The notes: generated by a model not told the origin, from the sequence alone. DNA of 46,912 bases from Ruminococcus sp. (GCF_016283395.1 NZ_JAEEMU010000057.1:1-46912); one strand, 5' to 3'; shown: positions 25,257-33,957, counted from the stretch's first letter. A program made the numbers and translations.

Positions 25257-26579
25257 TCAGAAGCCTTTTTCTTTAAGTTCCTTTACTATTCCCACATAAA
25301 ACTCTCTTACATCAAAATCCTTTATGTTCTCGCGGTTAAGGTCTATGATGTCGCCGTGAGTTATTCCCCTTTTACCGTGTGACTCGGCAAAAATAAATTT
25401 CTCGCCCCATTTCATTGACTCTACGGAAACAAGTCCGTCATTAGGTCCGTCGAAATACTTCACGAAACTATAGGTCAGATTTAAGGGAAAACGTCCGCCC
25501 ATAGCCGATACCGAACGTGAGCCTACGCTCTGGTAATACACGCCCTTAACGTCCTCGCATATGCTGTTCATCCGTTCACACGCCGAAGCAGTAAGGTCGG
25601 TAACTGCCGCAATGAAGTCGGGCTTGGTGTCGCCAAGCTTTTTAAGAGCAGCATTGTATTTGTCGGCAAGTCCGTTCTTGAAGCTCTCAGGCACTTTCGA
25701 CAGCAGATAATCTGCGAACTGGCAGCCTCTGTGAGGAGTATTTATAGTTGTAAGGCTTGCCACCTTATCGCCTGCTCCGAGCATGGATATGGCATATCTC
25801 GAATCGAGTCCGCCCTTGGAATGTGCAATGATATTTACCTTGCCGCACTTTTCCTTTGCAACTATCTCGTCTATCTTCGCTTTAAGCTCAACGGCGCAGC
25901 CTGCAACAGAGTCCGCTGACTGCTGACAGCCGTAGTATATCTTTGCGCCGTTCTTTTCCAGTGCCTGGGGTATCCTTCCCCAGTAATTGAAAGCTCTCAC
26001 GTCGCGGAAGAATACCCCGTGTACCATGAGTATGGGATATTTCGTAGCGCATACTCTTTCCTGTTCACGGGAACGATCAAGAGCAAGCCTGTCACATTCC
26101 GTCCTGTATTCAGCGTCAGTGAGCTTTATCATCTTTAAAAGGATAATAACGTTTATCACGGGGATAAAAGCAAATATCATGCCTAATACTCTCCATTTTA
26201 CGCCTATCTGCACAGAGCTTGTATATATCCTTAAAGCCGATACCAGAAACATAAGTGCAAGCAGGATAAACGCTATGATGCAGTTTATGGTGAGGGTAAG
26301 TCCCCATTTTCCGCTTACTGCATAATATATGCAGCCTGCTATCTCAGCTGTCACATCAACAAGGAATATCTTCATCAGGTGGCTGCCACGGTGCATACGA
26401 CCAAGCCTGCCGCCCTCCCTTGACTTGCATGGGAATACACACAGCACAAGTACAAAGGCTATACCTGCGATTATGGCAAGGACTTTCACTGCTCCGTGAA
26501 GATACATAAGTGAGACTGCATATATATTAACTGCACAAAAGGCAAGCATCATTTTTGTTAAAAGAGCCAGTATTTCCAT
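25257..26579 (-). CDS. membrane-anchored alpha/beta-hydrolase (lipase/esterase)
   Basis: A 440-residue protein with about five hydrophobic segments in residues 1-155, then a lipase-type hydrolase domain facing one side of the membrane. The hydrolase has the oxyanion strand YPILMVHGVFF (181-191), a nucleophile elbow IIAHSKGGLDSRY with Ser254, INTPHRG after it, and candidate acid and base residues in FDGPNDGLVS and ITHGDIID. The AHSxG form of the elbow is known in Firmicute lipases. The substrate is unknown. The start at 26579 is favoured because AGAGGGG lies five bases ahead; a longer frame from 26594 would place that site inside the gene. Perfect promoter at 26632-26660. Confidence 0.85.
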   Translation of the reverse strand: MEILALLTKMMLAFCAVNIYAVSLMYLHGAVKVLAIIAGIAFVLVLCVFPCKSREGGRLGRMHRGSHLMKIFLVDVTAEIAGCIYYAVSGKWGLTLTINCIIAFILLALMFLVSALRIYTSSVQIGVKWRVLGMIFAFIPVINVIILLKMIKLTDAEYRTECDRLALDRSREQERVCATKYPILMVHGVFFRDVRAFNYWGRIPQALEKNGAKIYYGCQQSADSVAGCAVELKAKIDEIVAKEKCGKVNIIAHSKGGLDSRYAISMLGAGDKVASLTTINTPHRGCQFADYLLSKVPESFKNGLADKYNAALKKLGDTKPDFIAAVTDLTASACERMNSICEDVKGVYYQSVGSRSVSAMGGRFPLNLTYSFVKYFDGPNDGLVSVESMKWGEKFIFAESHGKRGITHGDIIDLNRENIKDFDVREFYVGIVKELKEKGF

Positions 26580-26631
26580 ATATTCCCCTCTCATACAATT
26601 CTTATCCGATACATTATCGTATCACACTAAG

Positions 26632-26660
26632 ATTATACATCTAAGGGGATATTTTGTCAA
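26632..26660 (-). promoter_or_regulatory. sigma-A promoter of lipase gene
   Basis: On the minus strand, TTGACA (26660-26655), 17 bases, TATAAT (26637-26632). Confidence 0.88.
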
Positions 26661-26670
26661 TAAAACAGCC

Positions 26671-26708
26671 AAAGCATTTCTGCCCGACCGAAAAGGCAGA
26701 AATGCTTT
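26671..26708 (-). terminator. long hairpin, probable terminator of sigma-factor operon
   Basis: AAAGCATTTCTGCC (26671-26684) and GGCAGAAATGCTTT (26695-26708) form a 14-bp perfect stem about 40 bases after the stop of the 607-residue gene. The T-tract on the minus side is weak. Confidence 0.7.
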
Positions 26709-26746
26709 GAAAAATCCCTTATATCATGTTGTTTTTTGAATATATC

Positions 26747-28570
26747 TTATGATTCCTTACTTTTTGACTTTATGCTGTTATAAAAAAGTGTATATCTTGG
26801 ATCATCGGTGTGGAAATAATAAGTAGAGTTAATGAGATTGATCTCCATATTGCCGTTTTTATCTATGGAGATATGATCAGAATACATTAGATCATCGCCA
26901 AAGTTAATATCACTTTTCTCATCAAATTCTGAAACGTCCTGTCTTTCCCACATGAATGATCTCAAGTTTGAACTCATTTCTGCCAATTCTTTTTTGTTTA
27001 ATGATAAAGTTCCGGCACTATAAACATCTATACCATCATCAGGATCATTACGGTATACGTTATAACACGACTGATCGCCAAGTACCAGCATATTTTCAAT
27101 GAACCAGTCCGATATCTCGAAATCTCTCATAGACTGTCCGTCAATATCATCCACATAAGCTTTTAAAGCTTCATAATCTCTATTGCTTATACTAAATCTG
27201 TTGCCTCCCTGCAAAGTGACAAGATCATTGTCATTTACTATAATGACCTGATCACCGATAGCTATTTTGAAAGTATTCTCGTTTTCTGCTAATTTTTCAT
27301 CAGATATCGAATATTGAACCGAACCGTCAGGAAGATTTTCCATATAGAAGAGATCATCATAGTAAGTCCAGTCACAGGTATCAAGTATGTCGGCAAGTTT
27401 AGTATACCACGTAGAAGCAACACAATATGCTTTTTCTATGCCCTTTTCTTTCCTGATAATAACAGCTTCTTCATGTTCAAGCTCTATCGGACACTTTTCA
27501 AGCCACAAATAGCTGTCGTTTTCGCTAAGTGCAGCCTTTACCTCGTCATATATGCGCGGATGATCTTTACAGCGATACTTACTTATCTCTTCTCCATCTA
27601 CGCCGTCTGTAGTCTTACTGATATATACAAAAGCGTCTCTGTACACGCTTATCAGATAATGCTCTCTGCCGTTTTGCAGTTTGAGTGTGATCGGCTCTTC
27701 ATCGGGATCTTCATCAGGTTCTTCCGTACACTCGCTCCACAAAGGCTCATTAAAGACCAGTGAAAGAGAAAACGCCTGTATATCCGATACATTTCCACCA
27801 CTTCTCAGAGTATGGTATTCTGCGCCTGCAAAGCTTGCCTTTATACCGCAGAAATCAGCATTTCCGCCTGTTCTTTCCGCAAGAAGCATACTGAGAAGCT
27901 CATAATATGTTCCCTCAGGCAGAGAATACGTATAATAATCGTAAGAATTAAAGATCACTTCAGGGATAAAATCCTTTTCTTCTTCCAGTTCTTTTCCGCT
28001 GGTGTCTTTTATTATCCTTCGTGTCACATATGCATTATCATCAGACTTTATAACGACTTTATAATTATTGATCGAAAAGCTGACTCCTGAATAAGAGTAC
28101 ATATAACTCTCTTTATACACCGTATCTTTTTCAACTTCTAATTCTTTCCATTCAATACTTTCAAAATAATCACAAAGCTTCTTTGCTATATCGTCATAAC
28201 CCACAACAGTCGCATTAATGACTCTGTCGGTTGCATTGAATACTGCATCATGGAGCGGAAGTGTAGCAAAGGGGAAATGGCAGTTACGTTCATTATATAT
28301 CCTTTGCTCGCCATGAGGCTCTATACCGCTTCTTTCACTGTATTTGTAATACGCTCCGCCGCCGATAGCTCCTGCACATATAACAAATGCCGCAGCTATT
28401 GCAAGTCCGCGAAATCTCTTTGGCTTTATTACGTCAACATGAGTTACGACGTCTTCGTACTCATCTTCTGTTTTTTGCTCAATTCCTGCAAGCTTTTTCT
28501 CCATTTCTTCGCAGAATTTACTGCTGAGCTGAAGCTCATTCAGAGCGTCTTTATAATCGTCTCTCCGCAT
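26747..28570 (-). CDS. single-pass membrane protein coupled to ECF sigma factor, putative anti-sigma or sensor
   Basis: A 607-residue protein with a cytoplasmic N-terminus of about 52 residues (MRRDDYKDALNELQLSSKFCEEMEKKLAGIE), one membrane segment (about 54-75, FRGLAIAAAFVICAGAIGGGAYY) and a 530-residue outside region rich in acidic and aromatic residues, with no domain I recognise. Its start overlaps the end of the ECF sigma gene by 31 bases, and its AAGGAGG site lies inside that gene, so translation is coupled. This order and topology are typical of anti-sigma factors, where the short N-terminus would hold the sigma; no ZAS zinc motif is present. The function is inferred from context. Confidence 0.75.
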   Translation of the reverse strand: MRRDDYKDALNELQLSSKFCEEMEKKLAGIEQKTEDEYEDVVTHVDVIKPKRFRGLAIAAAFVICAGAIGGGAYYKYSERSGIEPHGEQRIYNERNCHFPFATLPLHDAVFNATDRVINATVVGYDDIAKKLCDYFESIEWKELEVEKDTVYKESYMYSYSGVSFSINNYKVVIKSDDNAYVTRRIIKDTSGKELEEEKDFIPEVIFNSYDYYTYSLPEGTYYELLSMLLAERTGGNADFCGIKASFAGAEYHTLRSGGNVSDIQAFSLSLVFNEPLWSECTEEPDEDPDEEPITLKLQNGREHYLISVYRDAFVYISKTTDGVDGEEISKYRCKDHPRIYDEVKAALSENDSYLWLEKCPIELEHEEAVIIRKEKGIEKAYCVASTWYTKLADILDTCDWTYYDDLFYMENLPDGSVQYSISDEKLAENENTFKIAIGDQVIIVNDNDLVTLQGGNRFSISNRDYEALKAYVDDIDGQSMRDFEISDWFIENMLVLGDQSCYNVYRNDPDDGIDVYSAGTLSLNKKELAEMSSNLRSFMWERQDVSEFDEKSDINFGDDLMYSDHISIDKNGNMEINLINSTYYFHTDDPRYTLFYNSIKSKSKES

Positions 28571-29055
28571 GACTCATCCTCCTTTTCAAGTTCAGCTCTT
28601 AACTTTTCCCGTCCCCTTTTCAGTAATGAACCAACCGTGTTCTCGTTCTTTTCTGTTATCTCGGCTATTTCTTTTATGCTGTAGCCCTCATAATAGTAAA
28701 GGAATATGACCTCGGCATACTTCCGCGGAAGCTCCGATATCTGTCGGCGCAGTTCGCGCCCTTCGGTGCTTATCTCATATATAGCCTCGGACTGTTCCAG
28801 CTCGTCGATAGAACAGGTACGGCTGAAGCGAAAGCTTCTCCTGAGATTTTTGCACTTGTTTATCGTTACCCTAAGGAGCCACGCTTTAAGGTGTTCATCG
28901 TCATTAAAGGTTTTGGGAGATGTGTGTAATGAAAGGAAAACGTCCTGAACTATGTCCTCTGACTCGGCATAGCTGCCGCAAAACGCAAAGGCTGCGCGCA
29001 GAACTGTGTTTCCGTATTTTCTGAATGCATATAATGCAGTACTGTCATTATTCAT
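28540..29055 (-). CDS. ECF-type RNA polymerase sigma factor
   Basis: A 171-residue sigma-70-family factor. Region 2 spans about residues 8-75 (SYAESEDIVQDVFLSLHTSP, LKAWLLRVTINKCKNL). Region 4 is about 105-160 (ISELPRKYAEVIFLYYYEGYSIKEIAEI, ENTVGSLLKRGREKLRAEL) with the helix-turn-helix at the end. There is no region 3 or large extension. AAAGGAGGTCACAGCA precedes the ATG. It is overlapped at its 3' end by the membrane-protein gene that probably controls it. The regulon is unknown. Confidence 0.93.
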   Translation of the reverse strand: MNNDSTALYAFRKYGNTVLRAAFAFCGSYAESEDIVQDVFLSLHTSPKTFNDDEHLKAWLLRVTINKCKNLRRSFRFSRTCSIDELEQSEAIYEISTEGRELRRQISELPRKYAEVIFLYYYEGYSIKEIAEITEKNENTVGSLLKRGREKLRAELEKEDESCGETIIKTL

Positions 29056-29125
29056 TGCTGTGACCTCCTTTCATATATAACACACATGAGGAATGAGTAA
29101 TTGTGCAGAGAGTTTAAAAATATTT

Positions 29126-29338
29126 TTATTCTTCGTCGTCGGTGAATTCCAGTATATCACCCGGCTGGCATTTCAGTGCCTTGCATATGGCGTTAAGTGT
29201 GGAGAAACGTATTGCACTTACCTTGCCTGTTTTCAGCTTTGACAAATTAACATTGCTTACCCCAACACGGTCGCTGAGCTCGTTAAGGCTTATCTTTCTG
29301 TCCGCCATTACGCGGTCAAGTCTTAAAATTATCGACAT
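29126..29338 (-). CDS. small Cro/CI-type HTH regulator (YozG-like)
   Basis: A 70-residue single-domain HTH_3 regulator: MSIILRLDRVMADRKISLNELSDRVGVSNVNLSKLKTGK contains the helix-turn-helix at about 17-40, followed by FSTLNAICKALKCQPGDILEF. This small regulator is commonly paired with DUF2975 membrane proteins, and here it follows one by 11 bases, with GAGGTGAG overlapping the upstream stop. It probably represses its own operon through the repeats at 29910 and 29987; that is inference. Confidence 0.92.
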   Translation of the reverse strand: MSIILRLDRVMADRKISLNELSDRVGVSNVNLSKLKTGKVSAIRFSTLNAICKALKCQPGDILEFTDDEE

Positions 29339-29349
29339 ATGCGCTCACC

Positions 29350-29808
29350 TCATAAAGTCTCGTCAGACTCGATCTGGAGAAGCTTGCCGTAGCGCATTAT
29401 CTCGGCAAAGAACAGGAAAACTACAGCTCCGAATACTGAAAAGATCGAAGAGAATAATGCCGATATGAACGACATACCTGTGCTGTGCCTTATCAATGCA
29501 GTGATGATACTGCCGATAAGTGACAGTGCGGCTATAACTCTGACTGCTGTTATATTGTCGTTTGTAAACGGTCTGCCGCTTCGGAATATCCTGTAGAATA
29601 TGACCATCTCAATAATAAATGTTGACGCATTGAAAAGCATATTGACAGTGTTTGGCAACATCATCTTAAAGGTTTCAGGAGACATTTTTTTAGAGGTTTT
29701 GTATTCCATTACCGCCATCAGCACCGAAAGAACTGTCTCTATAGCAGCTATTATCATTACAATGAGGCTGCTTCTCTTTATCATGGCTTCTACTTTCGTT
29801 TTATTCAT
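29350..29808 (-). CDS. DUF2975-family membrane protein
   Basis: A 152-residue protein with four hydrophobic segments (about 13-34, 50-72, 84-108, 112-138) and the FRSGRPFTNDNITAVRVIAAL motif region typical of DUF2975. First gene of a two-gene operon with the HTH regulator. AAGGAGCGATCAAT precedes the ATG, and a promoter lies at 29875-29903. The family has no established function; the pairing suggests a membrane input for the regulator. Confidence 0.88.
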   Translation of the reverse strand: MNKTKVEAMIKRSSLIVMIIAAIETVLSVLMAVMEYKTSKKMSPETFKMMLPNTVNMLFNASTFIIEMVIFYRIFRSGRPFTNDNITAVRVIAALSLIGSIITALIRHSTGMSFISALFSSIFSVFGAVVFLFFAEIMRYGKLLQIESDETL

Positions 29809-29874
29809 ATTGATCGCTCCTTAAAAGTATTTGTTCGTTATCAGAACATAGAGTTACTCCGTTTCTGTGACTAA

Positions 29875-29903
29875 ATGATAGCACAGTCATTAATGTTTGT
29901 CAA
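29875..29903 (-). promoter_or_regulatory. sigma-A promoter of DUF2975-HTH operon
   Basis: On the minus strand, TTGACA (29903-29898), 17 bases, TATCAT (29880-29875). Confidence 0.75.
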
Positions 29904-29909
29904 CAGTTT

Positions 29910-30016
29910 TTTATCGTTTATCATTAAATATTGTACGATTAAACATAAAACGACAGCTTATTTACGCAATTCATTGTATATTTCGCACGATAATTATTTA
30001 TCGTTTATCATTAAAT
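29910..30016. promoter_or_regulatory. candidate operators: 20-base direct repeat and palindrome
   Basis: TTTATCGTTTATCATTAAAT occurs exactly at 29910-29929 and again at 29997-30016. The second copy overlaps the palindrome ACGATAATTATTTATCGT at 29987-30004. The first copy sits just upstream of the -35 of the DUF2975-HTH operon. Likely binding sites for the HTH protein encoded there. Confidence 0.65.
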
Positions 30017-30064
30017 CTCTTCAGAAGTTTTTCAGTTTTCAGTCATTTTTCACAGTTTAATTAT

Positions 30065-30093
30065 AGACATAAGCCGTAAAATATGGTATAATA
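30065..30093 (+). promoter_or_regulatory. promoter of beta-CASP hydrolase gene
   Basis: TAGACA (30065-30070), 17 bases, TATAAT (30088-30093) with an extended TGG before the -10. The start codon is about 175 bases downstream, so the transcript would include the repeat at 30105-30258. Confidence 0.65.
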
Positions 30094-30104
30094 TAAGTGA
30101 GATA

Positions 30105-30258
30105 AATCATAATTTTGCAAAGCAAAATTATGATAGTGATTAGTTATTAGTGCTTAGTGATCAGTTTTTTCTTGTACCATTGATAACTACAATTCTATGC
30201 ACTTTGCACTACTCACTATCCACTCAAATCAAAATTCAGCAAAGCTGTATTTTGATTT
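30105..30258. repeat. element bounded by two AT-rich palindromes
   Basis: Left palindrome ATCATAATTTTGC-AAA-GCAAAATTATGAT (30107-30135). Right palindrome AAATCAAAATTCAGC-AAA-GCTGTATTTTGATTT (30226-30258, one mismatch). Between them are degenerate TAGTGATTAGTTATTAGTGC units and CACTACTCACTATCCACTC. The same palindrome with GC-AAA-GC loop occurs at 9448-9480. The right end abuts the AAAGGAGG of the next gene. Confidence 0.75.
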
Positions 30259-30276
30259 ACTAAAGGAGGTTTTTCA

Positions 30277-31872
30277 ATGAAAATGACTTTTATCGGTGCA
30301 ACTCACGAAGTTACAGGAAGCTGCACTTATATAGAAGCCTGCGGCAAAAAGTTCCTTGTGGACTTCGGTATGCAGCAGGGAGAAGATATATTCGAGAACG
30401 TTCAGATACCTGTTTCACCTTCAAATATCGACTTCGTTCTCCTGACTCACGCCCATATTGACCACTCAGGTCTGCTGCCTTTGCTCTACTCGGGCGGATT
30501 TCAGGGCGAGATACACGCTACGGAAGCTACTTCAAACCTTTGCAGCGTTATGCTCCGCGACAGTGCCCACATTCAGGAATTTGAAGCAGAATGGCGCAGC
30601 CGTAAGGCTGAAAGACGCGGCGAGCCTAACTACGAGCCGCTCTACACTATGGAGGACGCTCTCGGTGCTATCGAACTCTTTATACCTCATCAGTACGAAA
30701 AGGAAGTCGAGATATGCGAGGGTATAAAAGTCCTCTTCCGTGACGCAGGTCATCTCCTCGGCTCTTCAAGTATCCTCCTCACTCTTACTGAAGACGGAGT
30801 TTCAAAGACTATCGCTTTCTCAGGCGATATCGGCAATATCCACCAGCCCCTTATACGCGACCCACAGCATTTCGCTGAGGCTGACTACGTTGTAATGGAG
30901 TCCACATACGGCAATCGTGTCCACGACCGCCCTACCGATTATACCACATCGCTGGCAAAGGTGCTGCAAGAGACATTTGACCGCGGAGGAAGCGTTATCA
31001 TACCGTCATTTGCAGTCGGAAGAACTCAGGAAATGCTCTACTTTATAAGACATATCAAGTCTGAGGGACTTGTAAAAGGTCACGACGGCTTCCCTGTTTA
31101 TGTGGACAGCCCTCTCGCAAACGAAGCTACCGACATTTTCGTAAACAACCGTGAAAGCTGCTATGACGAAGAAGCTCTTTCATTCGTTCGTCAGGGCATC
31201 AATCCTATAGGCTTCGAGGACCTTATCCGCACAGTTACAAGCAACGACTCTATCGCAATAAACAGCGATGAACGCCCGAAGGTCATCATTTCTGCCAGCG
31301 GTATGTGTGAAGCAGGACGTATCAAGCACCACCTCAAGCATAACCTCTGGAAAAAGCAGAATACTATCCTCTTTGTCGGCTATCAGGCAAGCAACACCCT
31401 CGGTCGAAGCCTTGTGGAAGGCGCAAAGCGCGTCAAGCTCTTCGGCGAGACAGTCAAGGTCGCTGCCCGTATAACTCAGCTCCCGGGTATAAGCGGTCAC
31501 GCTGATGTGAACGGACTTCTCGAATGGGCTAAGTCAGTTTCGGGAGTTCAGAGATTTTTCATCAACCACGGTGAAGCAAGCTCTGCTGAAAGCTTTGCAC
31601 AGCGTCTGAGAGATGAGCTGGGCAAAGATGTTTATGTACCGTACAGCGGTGCTGAATTCGACATTGCCGAAAATGTCATAACCATTGACGCTGAGCCTAT
31701 ACCAGTACCAAAGAAGAAAAACACCGCAAACTTCAGTATTGCCTACAGCGACCTCATTGCCGCTTCGGACAGACTTTCAGCTCTTATCAAAGACTCGGAA
31801 GGAAGAACAAATGCTGATATGCGCCAGCTCACAGAAGCTATCCATAAACTCTGTGACAGCTGGAAGCTGTAA
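30277..31872 (+). CDS. metallo-beta-lactamase fold, beta-CASP RNA-processing-type hydrolase
   Basis: A 531-residue MBL-fold protein with metal motifs LLTHAHIDHSG (His58, His60, Asp62, His63), DAGHLLGSS (His159) and FSGDIG (Asp184), then the beta-CASP part with ESTYGNR (208-214), VIIPSFAVGRTQE, ISASGMCEAGR and a final SGHAD histidine motif. This arrangement matches the CPSF/YSH1-like branch (RNase-type) rather than lactamases. The protein probably acts on RNA in the cytoplasm; its exact substrate is not known. AAAGGAGGTTTTTCA precedes the ATG. The stop TAATG overlaps the next start by one base, so the two genes are coupled. Confidence 0.92.
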   Translation: MKMTFIGATHEVTGSCTYIEACGKKFLVDFGMQQGEDIFENVQIPVSPSNIDFVLLTHAHIDHSGLLPLLYSGGFQGEIHATEATSNLCSVMLRDSAHIQEFEAEWRSRKAERRGEPNYEPLYTMEDALGAIELFIPHQYEKEVEICEGIKVLFRDAGHLLGSSSILLTLTEDGVSKTIAFSGDIGNIHQPLIRDPQHFAEADYVVMESTYGNRVHDRPTDYTTSLAKVLQETFDRGGSVIIPSFAVGRTQEMLYFIRHIKSEGLVKGHDGFPVYVDSPLANEATDIFVNNRESCYDEEALSFVRQGINPIGFEDLIRTVTSNDSIAINSDERPKVIISASGMCEAGRIKHHLKHNLWKKQNTILFVGYQASNTLGRSLVEGAKRVKLFGETVKVAARITQLPGISGHADVNGLLEWAKSVSGVQRFFINHGEASSAESFAQRLRDELGKDVYVPYSGAEFDIAENVITIDAEPIPVPKKKNTANFSIAYSDLIAASDRLSALIKDSEGRTNADMRQLTEAIHKLCDSWKL

Positions 31873-32606
31873 TGCGGTGCTGTAACAAGTGCGGCGCAAA
31901 AATACACGACAATTCCTATCTCTGTCCCATATGCAGAAATATGAGCGACACTGACAGAAAAAAATTCATTTTTTCAAGTACTATAATTTATTTATTCGTT
32001 TTCATCATATCCGCTTTTCACGCTGTTTATTACATTTATAACGGCCCAAAAGAGCTTATCAGACTTAACGACCTTGGTTCAGACTACAAACCGCCTACTG
32101 ACTTCATAAACCTTGCACGAAATGAACTGCCGCTGAATTATATCACAGTGGTGATAATGTACTGCATACTTCCTGCTGCTTTTCTGGTATTCACGATACT
32201 TGTAAATATGAAAAAGCATTATCGCCTGCTGATAATATTTCCCGTGGCAGGTATAGCGACAGAAGCTGCTCAGCTTGCACAGCAGTTCCACAACTATGCT
32301 GCTGTTGTAAAAAGAAACCTTTCTTACCTTTACAGTGTAATAGGTATGGATATCCTCTCAGCTCTGCTTATCACTGTATTCTTCATCGTTATGATAAGAA
32401 TGATACTCAACGGGTATTCCATATCACAGAGCAGATGGCTGATAGTAGCAGGTTTTTTCTTCGTATTCTCGCGTCTCATCATAAAACTAACATTATATGA
32501 CGATGACGAGCTTATCCCCTATTTCAGAGAATTAAAAGGATATCTCCTTTTCTCGGCTACATTGCTGAACGTGAAAAAACGCTACATCACAAGCAAATCT
32601 TTATAA
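31872..32606 (+). CDS. zinc-ribbon polytopic membrane protein
   Basis: A 244-residue protein: N-terminal zinc ribbon CCNKCGAKIHDNSYLCPICR (residues 3-22), followed by about five hydrophobic segments (near 33-54, 93-115, 122-140, 160-185, 190-208). It starts in the TAATG that ends the beta-CASP gene, giving strict translational coupling. The function is unknown. A partner role in the membrane for the hydrolase is inferred only from the coupling. Confidence 0.82.
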   Translation: MRCCNKCGAKIHDNSYLCPICRNMSDTDRKKFIFSSTIIYLFVFIISAFHAVYYIYNGPKELIRLNDLGSDYKPPTDFINLARNELPLNYITVVIMYCILPAAFLVFTILVNMKKHYRLLIIFPVAGIATEAAQLAQQFHNYAAVVKRNLSYLYSVIGMDILSALLITVFFIVMIRMILNGYSISQSRWLIVAGFFFVFSRLIIKLTLYDDDELIPYFRELKGYLLFSATLLNVKKRYITSKSL

Positions 32607-32612
32607 AATTAT

Positions 32613-32638
32613 AGCCCCGAAGCTATCGCTTCGGGGCT
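32613..32638. terminator. bidirectional terminator between zinc-ribbon protein and serA
   Basis: AGCCCCGAAGC/GCTTCGGGGCT with TATC loop, 11-bp stem, between convergent genes. Confidence 0.85.
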
Positions 32639-32655
32639 TGATTATTATCATTATC

Positions 32656-33816
32656 TTACTTGATAACTCTTACCTTGATAACACCGTCAACTGCGTTGAT
32701 CTTGCCTTCAACTGTTGGAGGTACATCACTTGTTACATCGAGCATTGTGTAAGCGAAGTCTTTCTTACTTGCGTTTACCATGTTCTCAATGTTTATTCCC
32801 TCGTTACCTACTACTGATGTGATAGAAGCAATAGTTGTAGGTACGTTCTTGTGAATGATGCAGATCTTTGTGCCTACAGCATTCATAGAAGCGTTAGGAA
32901 GATTTACGCTGTTCTTGATATTACCGTTCTCGATGTACTCGATAAGCTCTTCTGCTGCCATGATAGCGCAGTTGTCCTCACTCTCAGGTGTTGAAGCACC
33001 GAGGTGTGGGAGAACGATAACGTTCTCAACGCCAAGAACTACATCATCAGCAAAGTCTGTTACATACTTAGCTACCTTACCGTCTGCAAGTGCCTTAACT
33101 ACAGCCTCGCTGTTGATAAGCTCGCCTCTTGCAAGGTTGATAAGACGAACGCCGTCCTTCATCATTTCGATCTGCTCAGCGTCGATAGTGTTCTTTGTCT
33201 GTGGTGTATATGGCATATGTATTGTGATATAATCACTGTTCTTGTAGATATCGTTGATATCTGCAACGATCTTTACAGAAGGCTCAAGGTGAAGAGCTGC
33301 ACCTACTGAAAGGTATGGATCGAAACCGATTACCTTCATGCCGAGTGCCTCAGCAGCGTTTGCGATCTTACCGCCGATAGCACCAAGACCGATGATACCG
33401 AGAGTTTTGCCTGCGATCTCAGGACCTGCAAACTTTGACTTGCCGCCTTCAACTGTCTTAGGAGCATCAGGTGTGCCCTTCAGTGAAGCAGCCCACTCAG
33501 CAGCCTCAACGATCTTTCTTGAAGAAAGAAGAAGTGCGCAGATAGCAAGCTCCTTAACAGCGTTTGAGTTAGCACCGGGAGTATTGAATACACAGATACC
33601 CTCCTGTGCGCAGCGTTCAACAGGGATATTGTTTACGCCTGCACCTGCACGAGCGATAGCAAGAAGGTTGTCGCCGAACTGCATATCGTGCATCTTTGCC
33701 GAACGAACCATTATAGCATCTGGATTAGCGCAATCCTCAGATATAGCATACTTGCTCTTGTCAAATACATCTGTTCCGACTTCTGATATCTTATTTAATG
33801 TCTGAATCTTGTACAT
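32656..33816 (-). CDS. serA: D-3-phosphoglycerate dehydrogenase with ACT domain
   Basis: A 386-residue enzyme, the first step of serine synthesis (3-phosphoglycerate to 3-phosphohydroxypyruvate with NAD). It has an NAD-binding motif GIIGLGAIGGKIANAAEALG (about 137-156), the substrate Arg in INLARGELI, catalytic His in LPHLGAST, and a C-terminal ACT domain (about 315-386, ICIIHKNVPTTIASITSVVG) that probably gives serine feedback. This is the short ACT form without an intervening domain. It lies downstream of serC, with a repeat element in the 140-base spacer. Confidence 0.95.
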   Translation of the reverse strand: MYKIQTLNKISEVGTDVFDKSKYAISEDCANPDAIMVRSAKMHDMQFGDNLLAIARAGAGVNNIPVERCAQEGICVFNTPGANSNAVKELAICALLLSSRKIVEAAEWAASLKGTPDAPKTVEGGKSKFAGPEIAGKTLGIIGLGAIGGKIANAAEALGMKVIGFDPYLSVGAALHLEPSVKIVADINDIYKNSDYITIHMPYTPQTKNTIDAEQIEMMKDGVRLINLARGELINSEAVVKALADGKVAKYVTDFADDVVLGVENVIVLPHLGASTPESEDNCAIMAAEELIEYIENGNIKNSVNLPNASMNAVGTKICIIHKNVPTTIASITSVVGNEGINIENMVNASKKDFAYTMLDVTSDVPPTVEGKINAVDGVIKVRVIK

Positions 33817-33844
33817 TTCAGTAAACCTCTTTCTGTTTGATTTT

Positions 33845-33957
33845 GAAATGCATAATTAAGAATTCATAATTCATAATTGCGGAGCTCGCTACGCTCGATA
33901 TCTCAAGTATAACACATCACTGTAATTATGCATTATGCATTATGCATTATGAATTAT
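33845..33957. repeat. AT-rich inverted-repeat element between serC and serA
   Basis: GCATAATTAAGAATTCATAA on the left and repeated ATTATGCATTATGC on the right flank a core with GAGCTCGCTACGCTC. It is related to the element at 16425-16622. It lies inside the probable serC-serA transcript. Confidence 0.68.

Larger units (their letters stand above)
29809..30276. other. divergent regulatory spacer
   Basis: 468 bases without a gene. The left part holds the DUF2975/HTH promoter and operator-like repeats (29875-30016). The right part holds the promoter of the beta-CASP gene (30065-30093) and a repeat element (30105-30258) lying between that promoter and its gene. Confidence 0.75.
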
